Positions 31,905-42,515 of a stretch of 64,000 nucleotides of DNA are shown piece by piece (the stretch's first letter is position 1; the number at the start of each line of letters is the position of its first letter). A program made the position numbers and the translations under genes. The stretch covers positions 1,054,001-1,118,000 of the forward strand of contig NZ_AP018338.1 in the NCBI RefSeq assembly GCF_002356415.1. The letters are read 5' to 3'. Below the pieces are notes generated by a model. It did not search any database, was not told the DNA's origin, and saw nothing but the letters and a program-made list of their open reading frames with translations. The DNA is from Streptococcus oralis subsp. tigurinus (GTDB taxonomy: Bacteria; Bacillota; Bacilli; Lactobacillales; Streptococcaceae).

Positions 31905-31905
<1 letters not shown>

Positions 31906-32399
31906 TAGGCTTCTCCTAGCTGATCGATATACTGATCAATGAGTTCCTTATGGGCATGACTGTCAAGGTTTTGTGAGATGATTTTCCCAGCTAGACTAAC
32001 TGTCAAATCTGCCACCTCGCCCTTAACACTTTGTAAAGCATCAGCTTTATTTTGAGCAATTTCTTGGTTGGCTTTTTCTTTTAAGCGCCCTGCTTCAAGT
32101 TTAGCTTCGGCTAAAATATCGGCTTTACTTTTCTCAGCAGTTCCCTTTGCATTCTCGATAATCGTTTTAGCTTCGGTACGGCTACCTGCTAACTCAGCTT
32201 CACGTTTGTTAGCTAGTTCCTCAGCCTTTTTACGGGCTTCCTCGGCACCATCAATATCTGAAGAAATCTTTTCAGCACGTTCATCCAAGATGCTGGAAAT
32301 ATTTCCCCAAGCATATTTTTTCACTAAAAAGATCAATAAAAGGAAGGAACCAGCGATAAGAATAAAGTCACCGATAATGGTACTAATAGTTAAATCCAT
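31905..32399 (-). CDS. atpF: ATP synthase b subunit
   Basis: A 164-residue F0 stator arm: one membrane helix near the N-terminus ([15 protein letters not shown]) followed by a long charged coiled coil. It dimerises to brace F1 against the a subunit. The stop overlaps atpH. Confidence 0.96.
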
Positions 32400-32417
32400 C
32401 TTCTAATCCTCCTCTAC

Positions 32418-33134
32418 TTACTCTTCCCCTTCATTTATTTTTTTACCAATGTACATAGATGACAACATGGTAAATACATAAGCCTGAATACATGAAATGA
32501 AAATTGAAAAGGCTGTCCATAACATGTTTGCGATAAAGGCAAAAGGATACCAATACAAAGCATTTTGTGACAAGGCTAATAGCAATCCAGCTAAGACCTC
32601 ACCGGCAAAAATATTTCCGTAGATCCGAATCGCCAAGGAAGCAAAATTGGTGAACTCTTCTAAAATGTTCATCGGAGTCATAAAGCCAGGTGTAACAAAT
32701 GCTCTCAAATATTCTTTAACGCCTCTACGACGAACTCCTTCTACATGGGCGATCAAAGTGATCAAGAATGATAGGGATAAATCGTATCCAAGGTTGGCTG
32801 TTGGGGAAGTCCACAAGTTATAACCGTTTGTTGTTTGTACTTTTGCCATTAAGCCGATATTATTGGCAACCAAGATAAACAGAAATAGAGAAAACAGAAA
32901 TAAGGAATAATCCTTGATGTATGATTCTCCAATGTTTGGTTTGGTAAAACCAATCACAAAGTCGTAAATCATCTCAAGAGCATTTTGTTTGCCCTTTGGA
33001 CGGATGGTCATTTTACGACTTGCCCAGTAGACAAAGGCAAAAACCATCAAAACAGTTACAAGAGACATGGCAAGCAGGGTCAAATCAAAGGATATTGGTC
33101 CAATATTAACGGTTGGATTCAAACTTTCTTCCAT
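32418..33134 (-). CDS. atpB: ATP synthase a subunit
   Basis: A 238-residue polytopic F0 subunit forming the proton half-channels. The essential Arg is in [17 protein letters not shown], and Trp206, a site linked to optochin resistance when mutated in pneumococcus, is conserved (NMLWTAF). Full length. Confidence 0.96.
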   Translation of the reverse strand: MEESLNPTVNIGPISFDLTLLAMSLVTVLMVFAFVYWASRKMTIRPKGKQNALEMIYDFVIGFTKPNIGESYIKDYSLFLFSLFLFILVANNIGLMAKVQTTNGYNLWTSPTANLGYDLSLSFLITLIAHVEGVRRRGVKEYLRAFVTPGFMTPMNILEEFTNFASLAIRIYGNIFAGEVLAGLLLALSQNALYWYPFAFIANMLWTAFSIFISCIQAYVFTMLSSMYIGKKINEGEE

Positions 33135-33166
33135 GGTTTGACACCTCCATTTCTAAATAGAGTTGT

Positions 33167-33367
33167 CTATTTAATGACAAATGACATCGCCAAGGTTACA
33201 AAGAATGTTCCTTCGATAAAGGCAATCCCCATGATCATCAAACTACGCAATTGTGGGATGATGTCTGGTTGGCGTGCTGCAGACTTGAACAAACCGTTCA
33301 TCAAAAATCCTTCTGCAAGAGATACACCCATACAGGCAAGACATAGACCGAAAAATGTTAAATTCAT
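33167..33367 (-). CDS. atpE: ATP synthase c subunit
   Basis: A 66-residue hairpin of two helices forming the rotor ring. The proton-carrying carboxylate is Glu52 in GIAFIEGTF. It is the first gene of the operon, as usual in streptococci. Optochin-contact positions Gly14, Gly20, Met23, Ala49 and Phe50 carry the susceptible-type residues, while position 48 is Ile. The gene may also be called atpC in pneumococcal papers. Confidence 0.96.
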   Translation of the reverse strand: MNLTFFGLCLACMGVSLAEGFLMNGLFKSAARQPDIIPQLRSLMIMGIAFIEGTFFVTLAMSFVIK

Positions 33368-33402
33368 GATGAATTCTCCTTTTATTTAAAATTTACTTAC
33401 TT

Positions 33403-33431
33403 AGTTTAGTCCTAAAATTTGTTTTTGTCAA
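33403..33431 (-). promoter_or_regulatory. Promoter of the ATP synthase operon
   Basis: Minus strand: perfect TTGACA (33431-33426), 17 bases, TAAACT (33408-33403). The start would be about 30 bases before the atpE ATG. Confidence 0.75.
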
Positions 33432-33598
33432 CTTTTTACTTACGTTGGAAGCGTTTCAGATGATTTATTTCTATTTTTGCTATTTTTATACCACTGTATA
33501 GATAAGTTTCTCATTTTATGATGAAATGTGTTTCCACTTTTTCTATATTTTCCGAAATAAATTGAAAAATCTAAGTTTAGAACTTGGATAGATTCATT

Positions 33599-33910
33599 TT
33601 ATTTGAAATGGTAGGAATAGTGTTGTTTACACCCTGGATTAAATGGAGCGCTACAATAAGGACAAGCTATCTGTTCTTGATATTCTTGAAAAGTCATTGT
33701 CCTTTTACAGGCCCCACATAAAATCGGTTGATCCTCAGAAAGCGCCAAGGGGTAGGGAGAAAATACATGTGTTTCCAGAGCATTGTGACACTGATAGCAT
33801 GCGTAATATTTCTTGCATTCATAACACTGGAGTGAAACAATATCCCTTTCACTATGATAATGAACACATCTGCTTTCATCATCTACCAATAAACCTTGAG
33901 CTTGAATCAT
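33599..33910 (-). CDS. CHY-type zinc-finger protein
   Basis: A 103-residue cysteine- and histidine-rich protein. The CHY pattern is clear: RCVHYHSERDIVSLQC, then CKKYYACYQCHNALETH, and a C-terminal CPYC...CKQHY. It should bind about two or three zinc ions. Function in bacteria is not established; it may be a small metal-bound scaffold. It follows the U32 gene by 14 bases and is likely co-transcribed. About 160 bases of the downstream gap up to the atp promoter show nothing clear. Confidence 0.85.
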   Translation of the reverse strand: MIQAQGLLVDDESRCVHYHSERDIVSLQCYECKKYYACYQCHNALETHVFSPYPLALSEDQPILCGACKRTMTFQEYQEQIACPYCSAPFNPGCKQHYSYHFK

Positions 33911-33924
33911 TCCCTTTTCCTTAT

Positions 33925-35211
33925 CTAAGCACGAACTGTGACACTTGTCCCGTCTTCCTTATAGAGGTTGATAAGCCCTTCTTTCAGAGCACGTACCATA
34001 TCCCCAGCTTGTACAGGTTGCGGAACCTTGATTGTCAAGAGTTCCATTGGATTTGGAGCGCGATCGATTTTATTTCCCTTGGCATCGTGAAGATCCTCGA
34101 TATAGGTTTCAAAATGACGTAAACCTGGTCCATAAAACTCCACTTGGTCGCCTTCGTTGATGACATTCCGTTGACGAATGGTTGCCGTTTGAGTCGTATC
34201 ATCGTACGCAACCACTTCAGCGACAAACTTGTATTCAGGGATTTTACGACGTGCACCAAACAACTGTTCATTTTCTGTAGGTGTACTATAGTAGAAACCT
34301 GTTGCCAATTCACGTTGGGCAACCTTCCACATCTCATCTACCAGGTCTTGTTTAATAGCTTCAAATTTTTCTGGGCTTTCAAGGTAAGCATCCACAGCCG
34401 CCTTGTAACAGTTGGTTACAGTTGAAACATAGTGGATTGACTTCATACGACCTTCAATTTTTAGACTATCCACACCATTTTCAATCATATCTGGAATATG
34501 GTCAATCATGGACATGTCAACGGCTGACATCGAAAATTCTTCAGGAATTTCACCTTTAAGACTCTTGCGTTCTTGACCAAAAGGCATGTCGTAAAGGTCG
34601 TATTTCCAACGGCAAGACTGCGAACAACCACCACGGTTGGCGTCACGCATACTCATGTGGTTTGAAAGCGTACAGCGACCTGAGTAAGAAATACACATGG
34701 CTCCATGGACAAAGGCTTCAATCTCTACGTCTGTGCGTTTGCGAATCTCTGCCAATTCTTCCATTGAAACTTCACGCGCCAAAACGACACGAGTCAAGCC
34801 CAGTTCTTTCCAGAACTCTAGCGTTTCATAGTTCGTCGCACTGGCTTGGGTAGAGAGGTGGATTTCAAGACCTGGTGCTTCTGTTGCTGCAATCATAATC
34901 AAGGCCGGATCTGACACGATAACTGCCGCAATACCAATGTCACGCAACTTACGGAACCACTCACCAGACCCAGCTTCATTTCCTTCGTGCATAACCATGT
35001 TGGCAGCTACATAGACCTTGGCACCATACTTGGCAGCGAATTGCACACCTTCTTCCATCTGTTCAAAGGTGAAGTTTCCTGCACGGCTACGAAGACCATA
35101 AGCCTGTCCACCTATAAAAACAGCATCAGCTCCATACCGAACAGCCACTTTTAGTTTCTCTAAAGTCCCTGCAGGCGATAAAACCTCAGGACGTTTTAAT
35201 GTTTTTGTCAT
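33925..35211 (-). CDS. U32 family peptidase-like protein (tRNA hydroxylation type)
   Basis: A 428-residue protein of the U32 (collagenase-like) family. The signature appears at FVHGAMCISYSGRC followed by NRGGCSQSCRW, whose cysteines may bind an iron-sulfur cluster. Relatives (TrhP/YrrO) act in 5-hydroxyuridine formation in tRNA rather than as proteases; which role applies here is not shown. ATG 35211 follows AGGAG by five bases; a TTG further upstream is unlikely. N-terminal barrel: RPEVLSPAGTLEKLKVAVRYGADAV (split here: AVFIGG continues it). Confidence 0.87.
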   Translation of the reverse strand: MTKTLKRPEVLSPAGTLEKLKVAVRYGADAVFIGGQAYGLRSRAGNFTFEQMEEGVQFAAKYGAKVYVAANMVMHEGNEAGSGEWFRKLRDIGIAAVIVSDPALIMIAATEAPGLEIHLSTQASATNYETLEFWKELGLTRVVLAREVSMEELAEIRKRTDVEIEAFVHGAMCISYSGRCTLSNHMSMRDANRGGCSQSCRWKYDLYDMPFGQERKSLKGEIPEEFSMSAVDMSMIDHIPDMIENGVDSLKIEGRMKSIHYVSTVTNCYKAAVDAYLESPEKFEAIKQDLVDEMWKVAQRELATGFYYSTPTENEQLFGARRKIPEYKFVAEVVAYDDTTQTATIRQRNVINEGDQVEFYGPGLRHFETYIEDLHDAKGNKIDRAPNPMELLTIKVPQPVQAGDMVRALKEGLINLYKEDGTSVTVRA

Positions 35212-35324
35212 TTTTTCTCCTATTTGCAATATAAAAGTTTGACGTTTTTCCTTCTCATTTTATAGTAAATAAAGGATAAAATCAAGCCTAGACAGATTGT
35301 TTTGACAATTCTAATCTTTTAAAA

Positions 35325-35353
35325 AACAAAAAACTAGCCTTTCTAAACTAGTT
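35325..35353 (-). terminator. Terminator after the GntR gene
   Basis: AACTAG-N10-CTAGTT followed on the minus strand by TTTTTTG. It is a short stem overlapping the stop codon. Confidence 0.6.
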
Positions 35354-36046
35354 ATTTTCAAGATAAAATTCAAAGCGTTCGCCCACGTATTGACTCTTTA
35401 CATATTCGAAAGCTGTCCCATCTTCAAGATAAGAAACCTGAGTCAAAGCTAAAATGGCATGCCCCTTTTCAACTTCCAGATAGTGAGCAATTTTTTCCTT
35501 AGCCAATCTCGCATAAATGGTCTGTTGGGATTTGCCAATACGGTAGCCATGTTGCTGCAAGGTTTGAAAGAAGTGACTGGTGATTTCTTCTTTTTTGAAA
35601 TCCTTAATGAATTTCTCAGGAATGGATGCGACTTCATAGACTAGCGGAACTTGGTCAGCGTAACGCACCCGTTCCATACGAATGATATTATCAGTTGGTG
35701 AAATCCCAAGTTTTGCCACTTCCTGCTCGTTGGGAATGGTTCTCCTATAAGAAATCAGCTGACTAGAAGGAACTTTTCCTTGAGCTTTGACAATCTCCGT
35801 AAAACTAGTGGTGCCCCGCATTTTTTCTTGAACTCGAGTACTAGAAACAAAGGTTCCGCTTCCTACACGACGCTCCAAAACTCCCTCCTCAACCAAGAGA
35901 GAGATAGCCTGGCGTAATGTCATCCGGCTAACTTGAAACTGGTCTGCAAGATCCCGTTCACTAGGAAGCCTTTCTCCTATCATCCAACGATGCTCGTCGA
36001 TATCTTTTTTTATCTGATCGTGGATTTTCATATAAGCTGGTAACAT
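35348..36046 (-). CDS. GntR/HutC family transcriptional regulator
   Basis: A 232-residue regulator: winged helix (about 10-70; RLPSERDLADQFQVSRMTLR) and a UTRA ligand-binding domain (about 85-230). ATG 36046 is preferred; an in-frame GTG lies nine bases upstream. It is divergent from guaA by 140 bases. HutC-type members sense sugar phosphates or amino acids; the effector and targets are not evident here. Confidence 0.87.
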   Translation of the reverse strand: MLPAYMKIHDQIKKDIDEHRWMIGERLPSERDLADQFQVSRMTLRQAISLLVEEGVLERRVGSGTFVSSTRVQEKMRGTTSFTEIVKAQGKVPSSQLISYRRTIPNEQEVAKLGISPTDNIIRMERVRYADQVPLVYEVASIPEKFIKDFKKEEITSHFFQTLQQHGYRIGKSQQTIYARLAKEKIAHYLEVEKGHAILALTQVSYLEDGTAFEYVKSQYVGERFEFYLENN

Positions 36047-36186
36047 GCTTTTCACTTCTTTTCTTTATTTTCTCTATTGTACCGTATTTAATTAGGAAAA
36101 GTCAAACTTTGCCTTGTTTAGTTGGTAATTCGCTCTCATTTGTGATAAAATATTGAAAAAGATATTTCTTTTGAGAAAGGAAAAAG

Positions 36187-37749
36187 ATGAGCAACATTTC
36201 AACTGATTTGCAAGATGTCGAAAAAATCATCGTACTGGACTATGGAAGCCAATACAACCAGCTTATTTCACGCCGTATCCGTGAAATTGGTGTTTTTTCT
36301 GAGCTAAAAAGCCATAAAATTTCAGCAGCAGAGGTTCGTGCCATTAACCCTGTAGGAATCATTCTCTCAGGTGGGCCAAATTCTGTTTACGAAGAGGGTT
36401 CATTTGATATTGATCCAGAAATTTTTGAACTTGGTATTCCAATTTTGGGAATCTGCTATGGTATGCAACTTTTAACTCATAAACTTGGAGGAAAAGTTGT
36501 ACCGGCAGGTGATGCTGGTAACCGCGAGTATGGCCAATCACCACTTACCCATACCACTTCTGCCCTCTTTGAAGGGACTCCTGAAGAACAGATTGTTTTG
36601 ATGAGCCATGGTGATGCAGTTACTGAAATTCCTGCTGACTTTGTCCGTATAGGAACTTCCGCTGACTGTCCTTATGCAGCTATTGAAAATCCAGACAAAC
36701 ACATCTACGGTATCCAATTCCACCCAGAAGTTCGCCATTCTGTATACGGGAATGATATCCTTCGCAACTTTGCCCTTAACATCTGTAAAGCTAAGGGTGA
36801 CTGGTCAATGGACAACTTCATCGAGATGCAGATTCAAAAAATCCGTGAAACTGTTGGAGACAAACGTGTCCTTCTCGGTCTATCTGGTGGTGTTGACTCT
36901 TCTGTCGTTGGCGTTCTTCTCCAGAAAGCAATCGGCGATCAATTAATCTGTATCTTTGTAGATCACGGTCTTCTCCGTAAGGGAGAGGCTGACCAAGTTA
37001 TGGACATGCTTGGTGGTAAGTTTGGTTTGAATATTGTCAAAGCCGATGCTTCAAAACGCTTCCTTGATAAACTTGCTGGCGTTTCTGATCCTGAGCAAAA
37101 ACGGAAAATCATTGGTAACGAATTTGTTTATGTCTTTGATGACGAAGCAAGCAAGCTAAAAGATGTAAAATTCCTTGCTCAGGGAACGCTTTACACTGAC
37201 GTGATTGAGTCTGGTACAGATACAGCCCAAACCATCAAGTCACACCACAACGTTGGTGGTCTTCCAGAAGACATGCAGTTTGAATTGATTGAACCATTGA
37301 ACACTCTTTATAAAGACGAAGTTCGTGCCCTTGGTACAGAGCTTGGTATGCCAGACCACATCGTATGGCGCCAACCATTCCCAGGACCAGGGCTTGCTAT
37401 CCGTGTCATGGGTGAAATCACTGAAGAGAAACTAGAAACTGTTCGTGAGTCAGACGCTATTCTTCGTGAGGAAATCGCTAAAGCTGGTCTGGACCGTGAT
37501 ATTTGGCAATACTTCACAGTTAATACAGGTGTTCGTTCAGTCGGTGTTATGGGTGATGGTCGTACTTACGACTACACAATCGCCATTCGTGCCATTACTT
37601 CTATCGATGGTATGACAGCTGATTTTGCCAAGATCCCTTGGGAAGTTCTTCAAAAGATTTCTGTCCGTATCGTAAACGAAGTAAACCACGTTAACCGTAT
37701 CGTCTACGACATTACAAGTAAACCACCCGCAACTGTAGAGTGGGAATAA
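36187..37749 (+). CDS. guaA: GMP synthase (glutamine-hydrolysing)
   Basis: A 520-residue enzyme converting XMP to GMP. N-terminal glutamine amidotransferase with GICYGMQLL (catalytic Cys) and IQFHPEV (His); ATP pyrophosphatase with [10 protein letters not shown] near residue 235; C-terminal dimerisation domain ending [14 protein letters not shown] precedes the ATG. Single-gene unit with a strong terminator. No purine riboswitch was recognised in the 130-base leader region. Confidence 0.98.
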   Translation: MSNISTDLQDVEKIIVLDYGSQYNQLISRRIREIGVFSELKSHKISAAEVRAINPVGIILSGGPNSVYEEGSFDIDPEIFELGIPILGICYGMQLLTHKLGGKVVPAGDAGNREYGQSPLTHTTSALFEGTPEEQIVLMSHGDAVTEIPADFVRIGTSADCPYAAIENPDKHIYGIQFHPEVRHSVYGNDILRNFALNICKAKGDWSMDNFIEMQIQKIRETVGDKRVLLGLSGGVDSSVVGVLLQKAIGDQLICIFVDHGLLRKGEADQVMDMLGGKFGLNIVKADASKRFLDKLAGVSDPEQKRKIIGNEFVYVFDDEASKLKDVKFLAQGTLYTDVIESGTDTAQTIKSHHNVGGLPEDMQFELIEPLNTLYKDEVRALGTELGMPDHIVWRQPFPGPGLAIRVMGEITEEKLETVRESDAILREEIAKAGLDRDIWQYFTVNTGVRSVGVMGDGRTYDYTIAIRAITSIDGMTADFAKIPWEVLQKISVRIVNEVNHVNRIVYDITSKPPATVEWE

Positions 37750-37762
37750 ACCAATCAAACAC

Positions 37763-37797
37763 AAAAGAACTCTGAATCAGATTCAGAGTTCTTTTTT
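37763..37797. terminator. Terminator of guaA, probably also of ffh
   Basis: AAAGAACTCTGAATC and GATTCAGAGTTCTTT pair perfectly with a single base between, followed by TTTT; A-rich on the other side, so it can serve the converging ffh gene. Confidence 0.88.
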
Positions 37798-37822
37798 AGG
37801 TAAGCGCTTCTGCTTTCCTTTT

Positions 37823-39394
37823 TTATTTACGTTTCTTCTTCGCTTTTTTCATTTTGTTGGCCATACGTTTCATAGACTGTTTCATGGCAAATTCACCGAT
37901 TTTACCTTTGAGACCTCCACCAAACATCTGGCTCATATCTGGCATGCCTGCGCCTCCGAGCCCCGACATATCGGGCATTCCACCTTGTCCCATCATGCCT
38001 TCGAGGGCAGACATATCCATCCCTCCCATATTTGGCATATTTTTTGGAAGGTTATTTGGATTGATTCCCATCTGCTTCATCATCTTGTTCATATCTCCAG
38101 ACATGACACCTTGCATGAGCTGTTTGGCCTGGTTAAAGTCTTTGATGAATTTATTGACTTCGACAAAGGTATTTCCAGAACCTGCAGCGATACGACGGCG
38201 ACGACTTGGATTTAACAAATCAGGATTTTCACGCTCCTCAGGTGTCATGGAAGACACAATGGCACGTTTGCGCGCAATCTGGCGCTCATCCACCTTCATA
38301 TTTTGAAGGGCTGGATTGTTAGCCATACCTGGGATCATCTTGAGCAAGTCTTCCATTGGCCCCATATTTTGCACCTGATCCAATTGATCGATGAAATCAT
38401 TGAAATCAAAGGTGTTTTCGCGCATCTTCTCAGCCATTTCAAGGGCTTTTTGCTCATCGTATTCCTGAGAAGCTTTCTCAATCAAGGTCAGCATATCCCC
38501 CATACCAAGAATACGACTTGACATGCGGTCTGGGTGGAAGGTTTCAATGTCCGTAATCTTTTCACCTGTACCAGTGAACTTGATTGGTTTTCCAGTGATG
38601 TGACGAACAGATAGAGCCGCACCACCACGAGTATCACCATCAATCTTGGTAAGGATAACCCCAGTCACTTCCAACTGAGCATTAAACTCACGCGCAACAT
38701 TGGCCGCTTCTTGACCAATCATGGCATCAACGACGAGCAGAATTTCATTTGGTTGAGCTAGTGCTTTCACGTCACGAAGCTCATTCATCAAAAGTTCATC
38801 AATCTGCAAACGACCTGCCGTATCAATCAAGACATAGTCATTATGATTAGCTTGGGCTTGTTCCAAACCTTGACGAACAATCTCCACAGCTGGAACCTCT
38901 GTCCCAAGAGCGAAGACAGGCACATCAATCTGTTGTCCCAAGGTCTTAAGCTGATCAATAGCAGCAGGACGATAAATATCCGCCGCAATCATCAAAGGAC
39001 GGGCATTTTCTTCCTTCTTGAGTTTGTTGGCCAATTTACCAGCAAAGGTTGTTTTACCAGCCCCCTGCAAACCGACCATCATGATAATCGTCGGAATTTT
39101 AGGAGACTTGATAATCTCTGCCGTATCAGAACCTAAAACGGTTGTCAGTTCCTCATCAACGATTTTGATAATCTGTTGCGCGGGATTAAGGGTATCAATG
39201 ACCTCATGCCCGACTGCACGCTCACGAACTTTCTTGATAAAGTCCTTTACAACGGGCAAGGCAACGTCGGCCTCAAGCAAGGCCAAGCGAATTTCTTTGG
39301 TTGCCTCTTGGACATCAGATTCAGAGATTTTTCCTTTTTTACGTAGATTTTTAAAGACGTTTTGCAAACGTTCTGTTAAACTTTCAAATGCCAT
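37823..39394 (-). CDS. ffh: Signal recognition particle protein Ffh (SRP54)
   Basis: A 523-residue SRP GTPase guiding nascent membrane proteins to FtsY. N-domain 1-85, G-domain with GLQGAGKTT near residue 109 and TKIDGDTRGGAAL, and a methionine-rich M-domain from about 320 (KMIPGMANNP, IVSSMTPEERENP, then a Gly/Met-rich tail ending in a lysine-rich run). It follows ylxM by 11 bases. Confidence 0.97.
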   Translation of the reverse strand: MAFESLTERLQNVFKNLRKKGKISESDVQEATKEIRLALLEADVALPVVKDFIKKVRERAVGHEVIDTLNPAQQIIKIVDEELTTVLGSDTAEIIKSPKIPTIIMMVGLQGAGKTTFAGKLANKLKKEENARPLMIAADIYRPAAIDQLKTLGQQIDVPVFALGTEVPAVEIVRQGLEQAQANHNDYVLIDTAGRLQIDELLMNELRDVKALAQPNEILLVVDAMIGQEAANVAREFNAQLEVTGVILTKIDGDTRGGAALSVRHITGKPIKFTGTGEKITDIETFHPDRMSSRILGMGDMLTLIEKASQEYDEQKALEMAEKMRENTFDFNDFIDQLDQVQNMGPMEDLLKMIPGMANNPALQNMKVDERQIARKRAIVSSMTPEERENPDLLNPSRRRRIAAGSGNTFVEVNKFIKDFNQAKQLMQGVMSGDMNKMMKQMGINPNNLPKNMPNMGGMDMSALEGMMGQGGMPDMSGLGGAGMPDMSQMFGGGLKGKIGEFAMKQSMKRMANKMKKAKKKRK

Positions 39395-39405
39395 GTTTCT
39401 TCCTC

Positions 39406-39738
39406 TTATTCTCTATTATCAATGCTTGTTAAAATTTCTATCTGCTCCTGCAGAAAGTCATCCTTGGGATAGCGCTCCAAAATCTGGTCAAAAATCTGAC
39501 TGCGGACAATGTAGTCCGAATACATGTGCAATTTCATCTCATAATCTTCTAGAATCTTTTCTGTCCGCTTGATATTATCATAAACAGCTTGACGACTGAC
39601 ACCGAACTCTTCAGCAATCTCAGCAAGACTGTAGTCATCAGCATAGTAGAGTTCAATATAGTTCATCTGCTTGTCTGTCAAAAGCGCAGCATAAAATTCA
39701 AAAAGCGCATTCATACGATTGGTTTTTTCGATTTCCAT
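39406..39738 (-). CDS. ylxM: YlxM family DNA-binding protein
   Basis: A 110-residue helix-turn-helix protein ([22 protein letters not shown]) of the YlxM/p13 family. It is usually co-encoded with ffh and is suspected to modulate the SRP pathway. It lies just upstream of ffh in the same direction. Confidence 0.93.
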
Positions 39739-39802
39739 AACCTTTATTATACCAAAAAAACGATTATACTGCTAGAGTAGAAGCACTTCAAATAGAACAA
39801 GA

Positions 39803-39835
39803 AGAAAAAAGAACCTTGCAAGGCAAGATTCTTTT
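39803..39835 (-). terminator. tuf terminator
   Basis: AAAGAATCTTGC-CTTGCAAGGTTCTTT style stem on the minus strand followed by TTTT. Confidence 0.75.
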
Positions 39836-39878
39836 AGTGTCTGACTTAAATAATTGTTCTTCTGGGAACTTAATCGAA

Positions 39879-41075
<1,197 letters not shown>

Positions 41076-41146
41076 TTGAGTAAAAGCCTCCAATAAAATA
41101 TATTTTATAGATAGACAGTAGGCAATACAGTCTAACTTTCCTTACT

Positions 41147-41174
41147 ATTTTATCAAATTTCTGCTAAATTGCAA
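41147..41174 (-). promoter_or_regulatory. tuf promoter
   Basis: Minus strand: TTGCAA, 16 bases, TAAAAT with upstream TGA. The leader would be about 65 bases. Confidence 0.65.
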
Positions 41175-41278
41175 GTGTTTTACACATATTTTATGAATTA
41201 ATCTGAATCTTACAAAGTGCTGTTCTTCTGCTTCTTTATACAATTCAAGTTTATTTCATTCTAGCGGTATTATGTTCA

Positions 41279-41301
41279 CAAAAAAATCAGGTTCCCCTGA
41301 T
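41279..41301 (-). terminator. Terminator after the second AI-2E permease gene
   Basis: AATCAGG-GGAA-CCTGATT on the minus strand followed by TTTTTT. Confidence 0.8.
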
Positions 41302-41302
41302 T

Positions 41303-42412
41303 CTAAATGGATTCTGATTTTTCCAGTTCTTTAGCTTCCTTATGATTTTCATATAATTTCGCCAAGAATTTAGTGATTTCTTTGAGAATAGAATAGGTTG
41401 GCACTGCTACAATCATCCCTATGACGCCGTAGATATTACTTGACAGTAAGAGGAGCACCAAAATCGTAATCGGATGCACTTTCATAACCCCTCCAACGAT
41501 ACGTGGATAGAGAACATTTCCATCGATTTGCTGAATAATAAGCATATAAGCAACCGCAATCAACATACGATGAGGATCCGTGAACACATTGGCAATCACC
41601 ATTGGAATCAAGCCAATACTTGGACCAACATAAGGAATTAAATTTGCGATTCCAGAGAAAATAGCAAAAACAAGAGCGTACTTTAATCCGATAACGCTAT
41701 AACCAATATAGGCTAAACATCCGATAATAACCGCATCAATCGCAATTCCACTGATATAGCGCGCTATGGTTGTATTGAGATTGGTTAAAAGGCTAGAAAG
41801 ATTTAATTTATCATGTTTTAAGACGGTACGTTCCAACATCGGTAGCAACTTATGTCCATCTAACAAGAAATAAATCAAGAAGACGGGAGTCATAATGAGA
41901 ATCAGAACCGTGCTAAACAAGGCTGAAAGGACGCTTCCTAAACTGTTGCTGACGCTATTAAGAATATTCTGTAGGATATCCACATAGGAGAGATTTAACT
42001 GTTGAATTGTTTGTTGAATATCGATATTCTGGAAAATAGGGTTCATCGACAAATCAATAACCAAATCCTGCAATCTGCTATAGATATTTTGACTAGAAAT
42101 AATCAAGCTAGTCAACTGATTAATCAGAATCGGCAAGAGATAGACGACCCCTACAACGATGGCACCAATTAAAGCACAGAGAGTGACCAAGACACCAATT
42201 AGACGATTAATCTTACATCTCTTTTCCAAAAAGGTAACGATTGGATTGGTAATGTAGTAAAAAAATCCACCTAACAAAAATGGAATCATGATGGTATTCA
42301 CAACCGTCACGAAAGGAGTAATAATCGCTCCCATCTCTCTCCAAAGATAGAAAATCAGTGTTAATAATAAAATTTCAGCTGTCCAAAAAAATAATTTGTT
42401 TCTACGGAACAT
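41303..42412 (-). CDS. AI-2E family membrane transporter (second copy)
   Basis: A 369-residue paralogue of the permease at 22483-23649, with about eight hydrophobic segments and the family C-terminus (GIANLIPYVGPSIGLIPMV, then NVLYPRIVGGVMKVHPI). ATG 42412 follows GGAGG by six bases; the ATG at 42418 directly abuts that site. It is monocistronic and divergent from dacA. Substrate unknown. Confidence 0.87.
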   Translation of the reverse strand: MFRRNKLFFWTAEILLLTLIFYLWREMGAIITPFVTVVNTIMIPFLLGGFFYYITNPIVTFLEKRCKINRLIGVLVTLCALIGAIVVGVVYLLPILINQLTSLIISSQNIYSRLQDLVIDLSMNPIFQNIDIQQTIQQLNLSYVDILQNILNSVSNSLGSVLSALFSTVLILIMTPVFLIYFLLDGHKLLPMLERTVLKHDKLNLSSLLTNLNTTIARYISGIAIDAVIIGCLAYIGYSVIGLKYALVFAIFSGIANLIPYVGPSIGLIPMVIANVFTDPHRMLIAVAYMLIIQQIDGNVLYPRIVGGVMKVHPITILVLLLLSSNIYGVIGMIVAVPTYSILKEITKFLAKLYENHKEAKELEKSESI

Positions 42413-42497
42413 AGGCATCCTCCTCTATTTATTTTATCATATTTCTTCAAAAGATAAGATGGCTTTAGTATAAAAGCGAGAAAAATTTTTTTCTTTA

Positions 42498-42506
42498 TGA
42501 TAAAAT
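42498..42506 (+). promoter_or_regulatory. Extended -10 promoter immediately before dacA
   Basis: TGATAAAAT (-10 at 42501-42506). Its predicted start, about 42513, is three bases before the dacA ATG. A second candidate -10 (TATAAA, 42469-42474) would give a 34-base leader. Confidence 0.45.
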
Positions 42507-42515
42507 AAAGCTAAT

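Noticed and set aside
33443..33458. TTGGAAGCGTTTCAG upstream of the atp operon, similar to a cre site
   Set aside because: It is one base short between the CG centre and the CA end compared with the consensus, and lies upstream of the promoter, so I do not call it.
33643..34122. 159-codon frame on the plus strand
   Set aside because: Antisense to the CHY zinc-finger and U32 genes, both of which show clear family motifs.
39018..39572. 184-codon frame on the plus strand
   Set aside because: Antisense to ffh and ylxM, with no start signals or family features.
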